DNA from: Porphyrobacter sp.
GTDB lineage: Bacteria > Pseudomonadota > Alphaproteobacteria > Sphingomonadales > Sphingomonadaceae
Assembly (NCBI GenBank): GCA_027533455.1
Contig: JAPZUC010000001.1
Coordinates: forward strand, 248,001-312,000
Direction of reading: 5' to 3'
DNA: 64,000 nt
A program made the translations under genes and the position numbers. The notes beneath the pieces are model-generated. The model saw only the letters and a list, made by a program, of their open reading frames with translations. It searched no databases and was not told where the DNA came from. Shown here piece after piece: positions 1 through 7,800 of this stretch (its first letter is position 1; every line of letters starts with the position of its first letter).

Positions 1-698
1 CTGGCGCGGCGCTGGTCCTTGGTGTCGCTTTCTTCGCGGCGCAGCGAAATGATATCCTGCCCGCGCGGGTCCAGGCCGGATTGTTCAAGCGCGGTGCGCA
101 GGCTGCCGGACTGCGTGGTCGAAAGGTCCGAGAGCCAGGCGATCTCCACCCCTTCCTGCCGAAGCACAGCCAGGCCGAGCGCAAGGCCTGTCAACTTGGA
201 AGGACTGGCGAGGGGCGCGAAGACCCTGCCCGCCGGATCGAGATCGATCACCGCAACGAGCTGTTCGCCGGACACGCAGCGACGGCGCTTGCCATCAATG
301 GCGACAGGATCGCTGAGCACCGCGGAGGGCAGCTCGGCACCCGCTGCAGCCTGCCTTGCGGCCGCCTGTGTGTAGCGCACAAAGCGGGCGAAGTTGGTCT
401 GCCCGGACGGCAAGGGGCTGGCGGGGTCAGGATAGGCCGCTGGAGGTGGCAGCGCAGGTGCAGAAGCGGGTGCGATGGTGGCCGGCAGTTGTGTGATTTC
501 GGATTGCGGCGAGGGCACGGGTGAAGGCACTGCAGCAGATGCGACCACCCGCTCCGTTGCGGCATTTTCGGAGCCATCGACAACCCGCTTGCCGACGATG
601 GTCGATCCCGCCACCGCCGGAATGGCCACTGCAACGCAGCCCGAAAGCAACGGCGCCGCCAGCAAAGCCAGCGACAACCCGGCCAGCCTTTTGCGCAT
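1..698 (-). CDS. lipoprotein with degenerate HAD-phosphatase-like domain, partial at window edge
   Basis: The frame opens at ATG 698 and runs off the left edge, so about 232 residues are visible. The N-terminus is a lipoprotein signal (lipobox LLSGC, Cys21) followed by a Pro/Ala-rich linker to about residue 95. A globular part then carries VIDLD near residues 150-154 (D152, D154), which resembles HAD motif I, and a stretch around LAVLRQEGVEIAWLSD that resembles HAD motif II. It is probably an envelope-anchored acid-phosphatase-like protein; activity is not shown. Its start overlaps the stop of the upstream CoA-transferase gene (TAATG), so the two are probably co-transcribed. The family call is inference; the lipoprotein call is direct. 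Confidence 0.7.
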   Translation of the reverse strand, partial: MRKRLAGLSLALLAAPLLSGCVAVAIPAVAGSTIVGKRVVDGSENAATERVVASAAVPSPVPSPQSEITQLPATIAPASAPALPPPAAYPDPASPLPSGQTNFARFVRYTQAAARQAAAGAELPSAVLSDPVAIDGKRRRCVSGEQLVAVIDLDPAGRVFAPLASPSKLTGLALGLAVLRQEGVEIAWLSDLSTTQSGSLRTALEQSGLDPRGQDIISLRREESDTKDQRRA

Positions 699-1420
699 TA
701 CGCTGCCTCCCTCTCCCGCACGGTCCGGAACTCGATCTTCTTGTCATAGGGCGCGCCCAGGACGATGCGGTTCACAAACACACCCGCAAGGTGGATCTGG
801 TCGGGATCGAGCGCGCCCGCCGGCACGACTTCCTCCACTTCAGCGACGCAGATCTTGCCGCAGGTGGCCGCCGGCAGATTGAAATTGCGCGCGGTCTTGC
901 GGAACACGAGGTTGCCGGTTTCGTCGGCCTTCCACGCCTTCACGATCGCTAGATCGGCGAAGATGCCGTGTTCGAGGATATAGGTCTGCATCACCCCGTC
1001 GCGGTCGGGAAAGTCCTTGTGCTCCTTGCCCTTCGCAACTTCGGTGCCGACGCCGGTACGGGTGTAAAAGCCGGGAATGCCCGCGCCGCCCGCCCGCATC
1101 CGCTCGGCCAACGTCCCCTGCGGGCAGAACTCGACTTCCAGCTCGCCCGCGAGATACTGGCGCTCGAACTCCTTGTTCTCGCCGACATAGGAGCTGATCA
1201 TCTTCCTCACCTGCCGCGTGCGCAGCAGCTTGCCGATGCCCTCGTTGTCGATCCCGGCATTGTTGCTGGCGAAGGTGAGGTACCTGACCCCCGAATCGCG
1301 GATGGCATCGAGCAACCGTTCGGGCAGGCCGCAAAGGCCGAAGCCTCCCGCGGCGATCAGCATGTCATCGCGCAGCACGCCAGCGAGCGCACTGGCGGCG
1401 TCGGGATAGAGCTTGGTCAT
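698..1420 (-). CDS. scoA: 3-oxoacid CoA-transferase subunit A
   Basis: This 240-residue protein belongs to CoA-transferase family I, alpha subunit. It would transfer CoA from succinyl-CoA to acetoacetate or a related 3-oxoacid, linking ketone-body or polyhydroxybutyrate use to the TCA cycle. Family signatures are the glycine-rich AAGGFGLCGLPERLL near the N-terminus, GIPGFYTRTGVGTEVA in the middle and a normal C-terminus ending in RTVREREAA. I chose ATG 1420, preceded by AGGTCCG, over a longer frame to 1483. The catalytic beta subunit normally follows directly, but here a lipoprotein gene overlaps the stop. The partner must be elsewhere or beyond the left edge. Confidence 0.88.
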   Translation of the reverse strand: MTKLYPDAASALAGVLRDDMLIAAGGFGLCGLPERLLDAIRDSGVRYLTFASNNAGIDNEGIGKLLRTRQVRKMISSYVGENKEFERQYLAGELEVEFCPQGTLAERMRAGGAGIPGFYTRTGVGTEVAKGKEHKDFPDRDGVMQTYILEHGIFADLAIVKAWKADETGNLVFRKTARNFNLPAATCGKICVAEVEEVVPAGALDPDQIHLAGVFVNRIVLGAPYDKKIEFRTVREREAA

Positions 1421-1689
1421 CGGACCTGATTGCCTCTTGTGGTGTAGTGCAGCATCGACCCCATCACGCGGGGCCGCCTTCATGATTAGAGCGTTCGCGG
1501 GGCGCTGTCACCATCGGCCAGGCCACAAAGTCGAATTGACTTTCATGTTGCGGCGCAATACTGTCACAAAGCGCTTTTTTGCTTATTTTATGAGCTCCTG
1601 CCTTAATTTTAGGCATTTTTGTGCGTGTTTGCGTACAATTCTGCATCATTTCGCGGATAAATTGCATTCTTTGCATCTTAAAATGCGGC

Positions 1690-1792
1690 ATTCGCACTTG
1701 CACAATCGGGCTGCATCCGCCACTTGAGACGTGCCTTTCAGGCATCCTCTCCCAAACTTTTCAAGCCCGGCACCCAGTGCCGGGCTTTTTTC
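1690..1792 (+). ncRNA. candidate small RNA ending in an intrinsic terminator
   Basis: A transcript ending at the 1764-1791 terminator would contain a small hairpin TGCCT-TTC-AGGCA (1732-1744) and then an unpaired CCTCTCCC stretch (1746-1753). CCUCUCCC resembles the anti-Shine-Dalgarno loops of several alphaproteobacterial sRNAs. The 5' end is not determined and 1690 is only a guess at the edge of the AT-rich block. I do not recognise an RNA family. The alternative is a leader and terminator left behind by a deleted gene. Confidence 0.3.
1764..1792 (+). terminator. intrinsic terminator with no upstream gene
   Basis: A perfect 10-bp stem (AGCCCGGCAC / GTGCCGGGCT) with a 3-nt loop is followed by six T residues (1786-1791). 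There is no plus-strand coding region in the 340 bp before it. Confidence 0.85.
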
Positions 1793-1885
1793 TTGTCCAC
1801 CGCAACAGCCACGCAAAGCACGCGCCGGGATTGTCCTTAGCCAGTAGCGCGACCCCCTCGCGCCCTCGGCACAGCCTGCCGCCGA

Positions 1886-1914
1886 TTGCATTCATTTGCC
1901 CCCGTTCCTAGCTA
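1886..1914 (+). promoter_or_regulatory. putative promoter of the Cdc48-type ATPase gene
   Basis: TTGCAT (1886-1891) and TAGCTA (1909-1914) are separated by 17 bp. The same -10 hexamer with the same spacing precedes the DnaJ-like gene at 43771. Transcription would start near 1921, leaving a short leader with an AGGAACC ribosome site before ATG 1948. The match to the enteric consensus is weak, so support comes mainly from the recurrence. Confidence 0.4.
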
Positions 1915-1947
1915 AACAGCTGTACTCCGTTTGCACAGGAACCTTCG

Positions 1948-4254
1948 ATGGCCGACGCCGAAACCGCCGCTCCCGACCGCACCATCCGTCTCCAGGTCGC
2001 ACCCGCGCGGCAGGATGAATCCGGCGCCGGAATTGCGCGGATGCCGCGCTCGGCCTTCCAGAAGCTCGGTATCACCGAGGGCGATGTGGTCGAAATCCGC
2101 GGCAAGCGCGTGACCGCAGCGATCGCGATGGCCGCCTATCCCGAGGATGACGCGCTCGACGTGGTCCGCCTCGACGGTCTCCAGCGCGCCAACGCGCAAG
2201 GCGGATCGGGCGAGCATGTCGAGATCGCGCGCGGCGAATCCCGCCCGGCCACTCGCGTCGTCTTTGCCCCGGCCCAGCGCGAGATGCGCCTGCAAGGCCC
2301 GACCCAGGCGCTGAAGCGTAACTTCTTCCGCCGTCCGCTGGTGGCCGGAGACCTCGTCGCCACCACCGGCCAGCAGCCCGTGCAGAACATGCCCGCCGAT
2401 GTGCGCCAGCTGCTGCGCGCGCCGGCCTATGCCCTGACCCAGATCCGCCTCACCGTCGCTTCGACCACCCCCAAGGGCCTTGTCCACATCGACGAGAACA
2501 CCGAGGTCGAACTGCGCGCCGAGTTCGAGGACCCGCGCGGCGGCCGTGCGGTCGTCAACTACGACGATGTCGGCGGGATGGAGGAAACCATCCGGGCACT
2601 GCGTGAGATGGTCGAACTGCCGCTCCGCTATCCCGAACTGTTCATCCGCCTCGGGGTCGAGCCGCCCAAGGGCGTGCTGCTCCACGGCCCGCCGGGCACC
2701 GGCAAGACCCGCCTCGCGCAGGCGGTCGCCAATGAAAGCGACGCCGAATTCTTTACCATCAACGGCCCGGAGATCATGGGTTCGGGCTATGGCGAATCGG
2801 AAAAGCGCCTTCGGGAAGTGTTCGAGGAAGCCGCCCGCGCCAGCCCCGCGATCATCTTCATCGACGAGATCGATTCGATCGCGCCCAAGCGCACGCAGGT
2901 GCCGGGCGAGGCGGAAAAGCGGCTTGTCGCCCAGCTTCTGACCCTGATGGACGGGCTCGAAAAGCGCGCCAATCTCGTCGTGATCGCTGCCACCAACCGG
3001 CCTGACGCGATCGACGAGGCGCTGCGTCGTCCCGGCCGTTTTGACCGCGAAATCGTGATCGGCGTTCCCGATCAGCGCGGGCGGCGCGAGATAATCGGCA
3101 TCCACACCCGCGGGATGCCGCTGCAGACGGAAGTCGATCTCGACGAACTGGCCCGTGTCACGCATGGCTTCGTCGGCGCGGATATCGCCGCGCTGGCGCG
3201 GGAAGCCGCGATCGAGGCGGTACGCCGGATCATGCCACGTCTCGACCTCGATGAACGCACCATCCCGCCCGAGGTGCTCGAAGACCTGTGCGTCACCCGC
3301 GACGATTTCCTCAGCGCGTTGAAGCGCGTCCAGCCGAGCGCGATGCGCGAAGTGATGGTGCAGGTGCCCAATGTCTCATGGGACGATATCGGCGGCGCGG
3401 GCGAGGCGATCGACAAGCTGAAGGAGGGAATCGAACTGCCCCTCAAGAACCCTGATGCCTTCCGCCGTCTCGGCATCCGTCCGGCCAAGGGATTCCTGCT
3501 TTATGGCCCACCCGGAACGGGGAAGACCCTGCTCGCCAAGGCCGTCGCCAAGGAGGCGGAGGCGAACTTTATCTCGATGAAGTCCTCCGACCTTTTGTCC
3601 AAGTGGTATGGCGAGAGCGAGCAGCAGATCACCAAGCTGTTCGCCCGCGCCCGCGCGGTGGCGCCTTGCGTGATCTTCATCGACGAGATCGACAGCCTCG
3701 TTCCCGCCAGAGGCTCGGGCCAGGGAGAGCCGCAGGTGACCGGTCGGGTGGTCAACACAATCCTTGCCGAGATGGACGGGCTGGAGGAGCTGCAATCGGT
3801 GGTGGTGGTCGGCGCGACCAACCGGCCGACGCTGGTCGACCCTGCACTGCTGCGCCCGGGCCGGTTCGACGAATTGGTTTACGTCGGCACCCCCGACAAG
3901 GCGGGCCGCGAGCACATCCTCGGCATTCACACCGAAAAGATGCCGTTGGGCAGCGACGTCGATCTGGCGGCTCTGGCGGCGCAGACCGAGCGGTTCACCG
4001 GCGCCGACCTCGAAGACCTCGTGCGCCGGGCTGGCCTTGCCGCATTGCGCCGGGTGGGCGGCGAAGTGAGCGCGGTCGAAGGCCGCGACTTCGACGCCGC
4101 GCTCAAGGATTCGCGCGCAACCGTGACCGCGGAGATGGAGGACGAATACCTCAAAATGCGCGGCGAGTTGAAGAAGCGTGCCGCCGCAGTGCAGCCGATC
4201 GGGTTCTTCTCGCCCGAGATGCTCAAGCCGACACGGGAGAAGAAGCACGACTGA
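1948..4254 (+). CDS. Cdc48/p97-type tandem AAA ATPase
   Basis: This 768-residue protein has the full Cdc48 architecture: an N-terminal substrate/adaptor region (about 1-190) and two AAA modules. The first has Walker A GPPGTGKT at 247-254 and Walker B IIFIDE at 302-307. The second has Walker A at 520-527 and Walker B VIFIDE at 575-580. NRPD/NRPT sensor motifs and paired arginine fingers (RRPGRFD, LRPGRFD) are present, so both rings look ATPase-competent. Archaeal and eukaryotic relatives unfold proteins and extract them from complexes; the bacterial role is poorly known. The start has AGGAACC 7 nt upstream. The gene stands alone and converges with polA across a parS site. Confidence 0.93.
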   Translation: MADAETAAPDRTIRLQVAPARQDESGAGIARMPRSAFQKLGITEGDVVEIRGKRVTAAIAMAAYPEDDALDVVRLDGLQRANAQGGSGEHVEIARGESRPATRVVFAPAQREMRLQGPTQALKRNFFRRPLVAGDLVATTGQQPVQNMPADVRQLLRAPAYALTQIRLTVASTTPKGLVHIDENTEVELRAEFEDPRGGRAVVNYDDVGGMEETIRALREMVELPLRYPELFIRLGVEPPKGVLLHGPPGTGKTRLAQAVANESDAEFFTINGPEIMGSGYGESEKRLREVFEEAARASPAIIFIDEIDSIAPKRTQVPGEAEKRLVAQLLTLMDGLEKRANLVVIAATNRPDAIDEALRRPGRFDREIVIGVPDQRGRREIIGIHTRGMPLQTEVDLDELARVTHGFVGADIAALAREAAIEAVRRIMPRLDLDERTIPPEVLEDLCVTRDDFLSALKRVQPSAMREVMVQVPNVSWDDIGGAGEAIDKLKEGIELPLKNPDAFRRLGIRPAKGFLLYGPPGTGKTLLAKAVAKEAEANFISMKSSDLLSKWYGESEQQITKLFARARAVAPCVIFIDEIDSLVPARGSGQGEPQVTGRVVNTILAEMDGLEELQSVVVVGATNRPTLVDPALLRPGRFDELVYVGTPDKAGREHILGIHTEKMPLGSDVDLAALAAQTERFTGADLEDLVRRAGLAALRRVGGEVSAVEGRDFDAALKDSRATVTAEMEDEYLKMRGELKKRAAAVQPIGFFSPEMLKPTREKKHD

Positions 4255-4265
4255 TGTTCGCTGAA

Positions 4266-4281
4266 TGTTTCACGTGAAACA
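4266..4281. promoter_or_regulatory. parS site 1 (ParB-binding palindrome)
   Basis: The sequence is TGTTTCACGTGAAACA, a perfect 16-bp palindrome identical to the general bacterial parS consensus. It lies in the 74-bp gap between two converging genes. parS nucleates ParB loading for chromosome segregation and SMC recruitment, and the sites normally cluster near the replication origin. ParB itself is not in the window. Confidence 0.93.
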
Positions 4282-4293
4282 TCAGTGCCAATC

Positions 4294-4319
4294 GTCATCC
4301 CGGCGCAAGCTGGGGTGAC
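4294..4319. terminator. hairpin between convergent genes, possible bidirectional terminator
   Basis: An 11-bp stem with two G-T wobbles and a GCAA tetraloop spans 4294-4319. No T-run follows on either strand. It sits between the ends of the Cdc48 and polA genes, where a shared terminator or RNA-stabilising hairpin is expected. Confidence 0.45.
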
Positions 4320-4328
4320 GGGATGGCG

Positions 4329-7181
4329 TCAATGCGCAGCGTCCCAGCTCAGCCCGGTCCCGATGTCCACGCCCAAAGGTACGGTCAGTTCGACCGATGG
4401 CAACGCGGCTTCGGCCATCACCTGCCGGATCACCGGCGTTGCAGCCTCCACGCGCGCCTCGGGCAATTCGAACACCAGTTCGTCGTGCACCTGCAGCAGC
4501 ATCCGCACATCATGCAGGCCCGCATCCGCCAGCGCGGGCAGCATCCGCGCCATCGCGCGCTTGATGATGTCGGCGCTGGTGCCCTGGATCGGCGCATTGA
4601 TCGCGGCGCGTTCTGATCCCTGCCGTTCGGCCTGGTTCTTGGAATTGATCCGCGGGAACCATGTCTTGCGGCCGAACAACGTCTCGGAATAGCCCTTGGC
4701 CCGGACGCTCTCCAGAGTCTCGTGGATGTAACGCTGGATGCCCGGGAAACGCTGGAAATAGGTGTCGATCATCGCCTGCGCCTCTTCAGGCGGCACTTCC
4801 AGCCGCGCGGCGAGGCCCCAGCGACTGATGCCATAGAGGATCGCGAAGTTGATCGTCTTGGCACGGGCGCGGGTGTCGCGGGTGACCTCGCCGAACATCT
4901 CGCGCGCGGTGCGGGCGTGGATGTCCTCGCCTTCAGCAAAGGCTTCCTTGAGGCTGGCAACATCGGCCATGTGCGCGGCCAGCCGCAGTTCGATCTGCGA
5001 ATAGTCCGCCGCGAGCAGCACGTTGCCCGGTTCCGGCACGAAGGCCTCGCGGATCTGACGGCCTATGGCGGTGCGGATCGGGATGTTCTGGAGGTTGGGG
5101 TCGGTCGAGGAGAGCCGCCCGGTCTGAGCACCCACAAGGCTGTAGCTGGTGTGCACCCGCCCCGTATCAGGGTTGATCGCCGCCTGCAGCGCGTCGGTAT
5201 AGGTGGACTTGAGCTTGGCGAGCTGCCGCCATTCCAGCACCAGCCGCGCAATCGGGGCGCCCTCGGCGGCGAGTTTCTCCAGCACCGAGACGTCGGTGGA
5301 GTATTGCCCGCTCTTACCCTTCTTGCCGCCCTTGTAGCCAAGCTTGTCGAACAGAATATCGCCAAGCTGCTTGGGGCTGCCGACGGTGAATTCCTGTCCG
5401 GCGACAGCATGGATCTCACCCTCGAGTCGCCCGATCTCGACCGAGAACTCCTCCGACAGTTTCGCCAGCCTTGCACGGTCCACGCGGATTCCTTCGCGCT
5501 CCATCCGCGCGACAACCGGAATCAGCGGACGGTCGACGCGTTGATACACGCGCGAGCCACCCTCCACCGCCAGACGCGGCTTGAGGTACGCGTGCAGCCG
5601 CCATGTGACGTCGGCATCCTCGGCGGCATAGGCGGTCGCGTGGTCAAGCGGCACTTCGGCAAAGCCGATCGCCTTCTTGCCGGTGCCGCACAGGTCCTTG
5701 AACGGGATCGGCGTGTGGCCGAGGTGGCGCTGCGAGAGCTCGTCCATCCCGTGGCCGCCCCCCATCCCATCCTCGCCGCGCCCCGCGTCAAGGTTGAAGC
5801 TGATCACCATCGTATCGTCGATCGGACTGACCGCGATACCCTGCCGCGCCAATACGTTGAGATCATACTTGCCGTTCTGGAAGATCTTGAGGACGGCCTC
5901 GTCCTCCAGCAACGGCTTAAGCGCGGCGATGGCCGCTGCCATCGGCACCTGCTCGGGCTTCTGCACGAACATGTCGGTGCCGCCGTGCCCGAGCGGGATG
6001 TAGCAGGCATCATTTGGCCCCAAGGCAAGGCTGACCCCGACCAGATCGGCGCGGATCGCATCAAGCGAGGTCGTCTCGGTATCCACCGCCACCATCTGCG
6101 CGGCGCGCGCGCGGGCGACCCATGCCTCCAGCCGATCAAGCGTCTGCACCGTCTCATAGGCGGCATGGTCGATCGCGGGCATTTCGGGGGGCAGCTGGCG
6201 GTTGCCGCCCTCCCCTGCCGTTGCAGCGGCGCCTGCGGTGGTCGGCTTGGGCGGGTTAAGGTCGGTGGTGCGCGAGGGGCTGCCGTGCCCCGCATCAAGC
6301 CGCCGCAGCAACGACGTGAAACCGTGGGTCTGGAGGAACAGCGCCAGCGGCTCGGGCGGGACCGGGCCGAGTTTCATTTCGTCCAAGGGCTGGGGAAGGT
6401 CGCAATCCTCTCTCAGCGTCACCAAAATCTTGGAAAGCTCGGCATCGCCGCGCCCCTCGATCAGCCGGTCGCGCAGTTTGGAGGGCTTCATCGCCTCCGC
6501 CGAATCCAGCGCCGCGGTCAGCGAGCCGTGCTCGGCAATCAGCTTGGATGCCGTCTTGGGGCCGATGCCGAAGATGCCCGGCACATTGTCCACCGCATCG
6601 CCCATCAACGCCAGCACATCGCCGACCAGTTCAGGGCCGACGCCGAACTTCTCCTCGACTTCCGGCAGCCAGATGCGCTGGTTCTTCATGGTGTCGAGCA
6701 TGTCGATGCGGGCGGTGCCGTGGGGCGTCTCCAATTCGCCGATCAGCTGCATCAGGTCCTTGTCGGAACTGACGATGGTGACATCCCAGCCCTGTTCCTG
6801 CGCACGGCGGGCGTAAGTGGCGATGAGATCGTCCGCCTCCAGCCCCTGAACCTCTATGCAAGGCAGACTGAAAGCGCGGGTGGCATCGCGGATCAGCGGG
6901 AACTGCGGCTTCAGGTCCTCGGGCGGTTCGGGGCGGTTGGCTTTGTAGTGTTCGTAGATTTCGTTGCGGAAGCTGACGCCGCTGGCATCGAGGATCACCG
7001 CAAGATGCGTCGGCCCGTCGGCGGCATCCAGATCGGCAGCCAGTTTCCACAGCATCGTGGTGTAGCCATAGACCGCGCCCACCGGCGTCCCCTCGGGGTT
7101 CGTCAGCGGGGGCAGGCGGTGATAGGCCCGGAAGATGTAGGACGAGCCGTCGACGAGATAAAGATGCTGCTTATCGGACAT
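4329..7181 (-). CDS. polA: DNA polymerase I
   Basis: This is a 950-residue, full-length three-domain Pol I for Okazaki fragment maturation and repair synthesis. The order is the 5'-3' flap nuclease (about 1-290), the 3'-5' exonuclease (about 345-540) and the polymerase domain (about 580-950). The proofreading domain keeps the exo I motif DTETTSLD near residue 365, so it is probably active. Polymerase motifs LLAADYSQIELR, RRAKTINF-type helix O region and LLQVHDELVFE are present. I chose ATG 7181 (MSDKQHLYLVDGSS) because the exonuclease domain begins there; a longer frame to 7277 adds an unrelated 32 residues. It is monocistronic and ends 10 nt from the downstream hairpin. Confidence 0.97.
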   Translation of the reverse strand: MSDKQHLYLVDGSSYIFRAYHRLPPLTNPEGTPVGAVYGYTTMLWKLAADLDAADGPTHLAVILDASGVSFRNEIYEHYKANRPEPPEDLKPQFPLIRDATRAFSLPCIEVQGLEADDLIATYARRAQEQGWDVTIVSSDKDLMQLIGELETPHGTARIDMLDTMKNQRIWLPEVEEKFGVGPELVGDVLALMGDAVDNVPGIFGIGPKTASKLIAEHGSLTAALDSAEAMKPSKLRDRLIEGRGDAELSKILVTLREDCDLPQPLDEMKLGPVPPEPLALFLQTHGFTSLLRRLDAGHGSPSRTTDLNPPKPTTAGAAATAGEGGNRQLPPEMPAIDHAAYETVQTLDRLEAWVARARAAQMVAVDTETTSLDAIRADLVGVSLALGPNDACYIPLGHGGTDMFVQKPEQVPMAAAIAALKPLLEDEAVLKIFQNGKYDLNVLARQGIAVSPIDDTMVISFNLDAGRGEDGMGGGHGMDELSQRHLGHTPIPFKDLCGTGKKAIGFAEVPLDHATAYAAEDADVTWRLHAYLKPRLAVEGGSRVYQRVDRPLIPVVARMEREGIRVDRARLAKLSEEFSVEIGRLEGEIHAVAGQEFTVGSPKQLGDILFDKLGYKGGKKGKSGQYSTDVSVLEKLAAEGAPIARLVLEWRQLAKLKSTYTDALQAAINPDTGRVHTSYSLVGAQTGRLSSTDPNLQNIPIRTAIGRQIREAFVPEPGNVLLAADYSQIELRLAAHMADVASLKEAFAEGEDIHARTAREMFGEVTRDTRARAKTINFAILYGISRWGLAARLEVPPEEAQAMIDTYFQRFPGIQRYIHETLESVRAKGYSETLFGRKTWFPRINSKNQAERQGSERAAINAPIQGTSADIIKRAMARMLPALADAGLHDVRMLLQVHDELVFELPEARVEAATPVIRQVMAEAALPSVELTVPLGVDIGTGLSWDAAH

Positions 7182-7303
7182 GCCGCCTGCTAGCAGGCGC
7201 AGGCTCACGCGGGTAGGGGGCGCAGGCAGATCGCGCTTGCGGTGAAGCGTTCGGCAATTGTGGCAGAATTGCGGCAAAAACAGGGCGTAGCGCCTTAATC
7301 GGC

Positions 7304-7332
7304 TTGTCTTGGCGCACCTTGCCCCTTAGCCT
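7304..7332 (+). promoter_or_regulatory. putative promoter of the small lipoprotein gene
   Basis: TTGTCT (7304-7309) and TAGCCT (7327-7332) are 17 bp apart. Transcription would begin about 75 nt before ATG 7416. The TAGC-type -10 is like those at 1909 and 43758. Confidence 0.4.
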
Positions 7333-7415
7333 TAAAACCGAACCGGATGAGAGATAACCCGGTCCGCGCGCCCCGTCCGGGTCGTGTGACAACCGCAGGA
7401 TAAAGGATTTCCATC

Positions 7416-7703
7416 ATGCGCAAGATCATCCTCGCTGCCGCCATCGCCACCTCGGCTCTGGGCCTGGCTGCTTGCAGCGAATCGGCTGAAACCGAAACCG
7501 GTGACGCCGTCGACGCTATGGCTGACGACGCCGAAGCCAACGCCGACAATGCCGGCGCCGAGATCGAAGGCGCAGTCGACGAAACCGCTACCGGCATCGA
7601 AGCCGCCGCTGATTCGGCTGCCGACACCGCCGAAAAGACCACTGACGAAATCGGCGCCGAAGCCGAGAAGATCGCTGCCGAAGCCGAGCAGGCTGCCGAG
7701 TAA
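7416..7703 (+). CDS. small Ala/Glu/Asp-rich lipoprotein
   Basis: This 95-residue protein has a lipoprotein signal peptide (lipobox LAAC, Cys20). The mature part is almost entirely Ala, Glu, Asp and Thr in a heptad-like pattern, predicting a long acidic amphipathic helix or coiled coil. No known domain is recognised. Spacing to GGATAAAGGAT upstream is normal. A strong terminator follows at 7750. Such small helical lipoproteins often act as abundant envelope spacers, but that role is only a guess here. GC content and codon use match the neighbours. Confidence 0.8.
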   Translation: MRKIILAAAIATSALGLAACSESAETETGDAVDAMADDAEANADNAGAEIEGAVDETATGIEAAADSAADTAEKTTDEIGAEAEKIAAEAEQAAE

Positions 7704-7749
7704 TCGGACGCTGGCGGCGCGCCTCTGCGGGCGCTCAGATCAAAACAAA

Positions 7750-7778
7750 GGGCGGTGCCGCAAGGCGCCGCCCTTTTT
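7750..7778 (+). terminator. intrinsic terminator between convergent genes
   Basis: A 10-bp GC-rich stem with one G-T wobble and a GCAA loop (7750-7773) is followed by five T residues. The A-rich sequence on its other side (7741-7749) gives a T-rich tail on the minus strand, so it may also stop the beta-lactamase-like gene. Confidence 0.85.
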
Positions 7779-7800
7779 GCTTGCAGGTGTGCCGAGGCCC

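Larger units (their letters stand above)
1421..1947. other. 527-bp intergenic region, AT-rich, between divergent genes
   Basis: No convincing protein gene is present. The stretch 1540-1700 is much more AT-rich than its surroundings and has repeated TTGCAT/TGCAT motifs (around 1662, 1671 and 1709). A strong plus-strand terminator sits at 1764-1791 although no plus-strand gene ends nearby. The right end carries a plausible promoter and ribosome site for the Cdc48 gene. The region could hold the scoA promoter, a small RNA, or the leader and terminator left after loss of a gene. Confidence 0.6.

Noticed and set aside
1464..1745. Small minus-strand frame (93 codons) in the scoA-cdc48 gap
   Set aside because: No ribosome site, no domain, unusual composition from the AT-rich block, and overlap with a plus-strand terminator-linked structure.
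4722..7193. An 823-codon open frame opposite polA
   Set aside because: It is antisense to an intact, strongly conserved polA; its protein is low-complexity, rich in Arg, Gly, His and Asp, with no domain. It is a by-product of high GC content.
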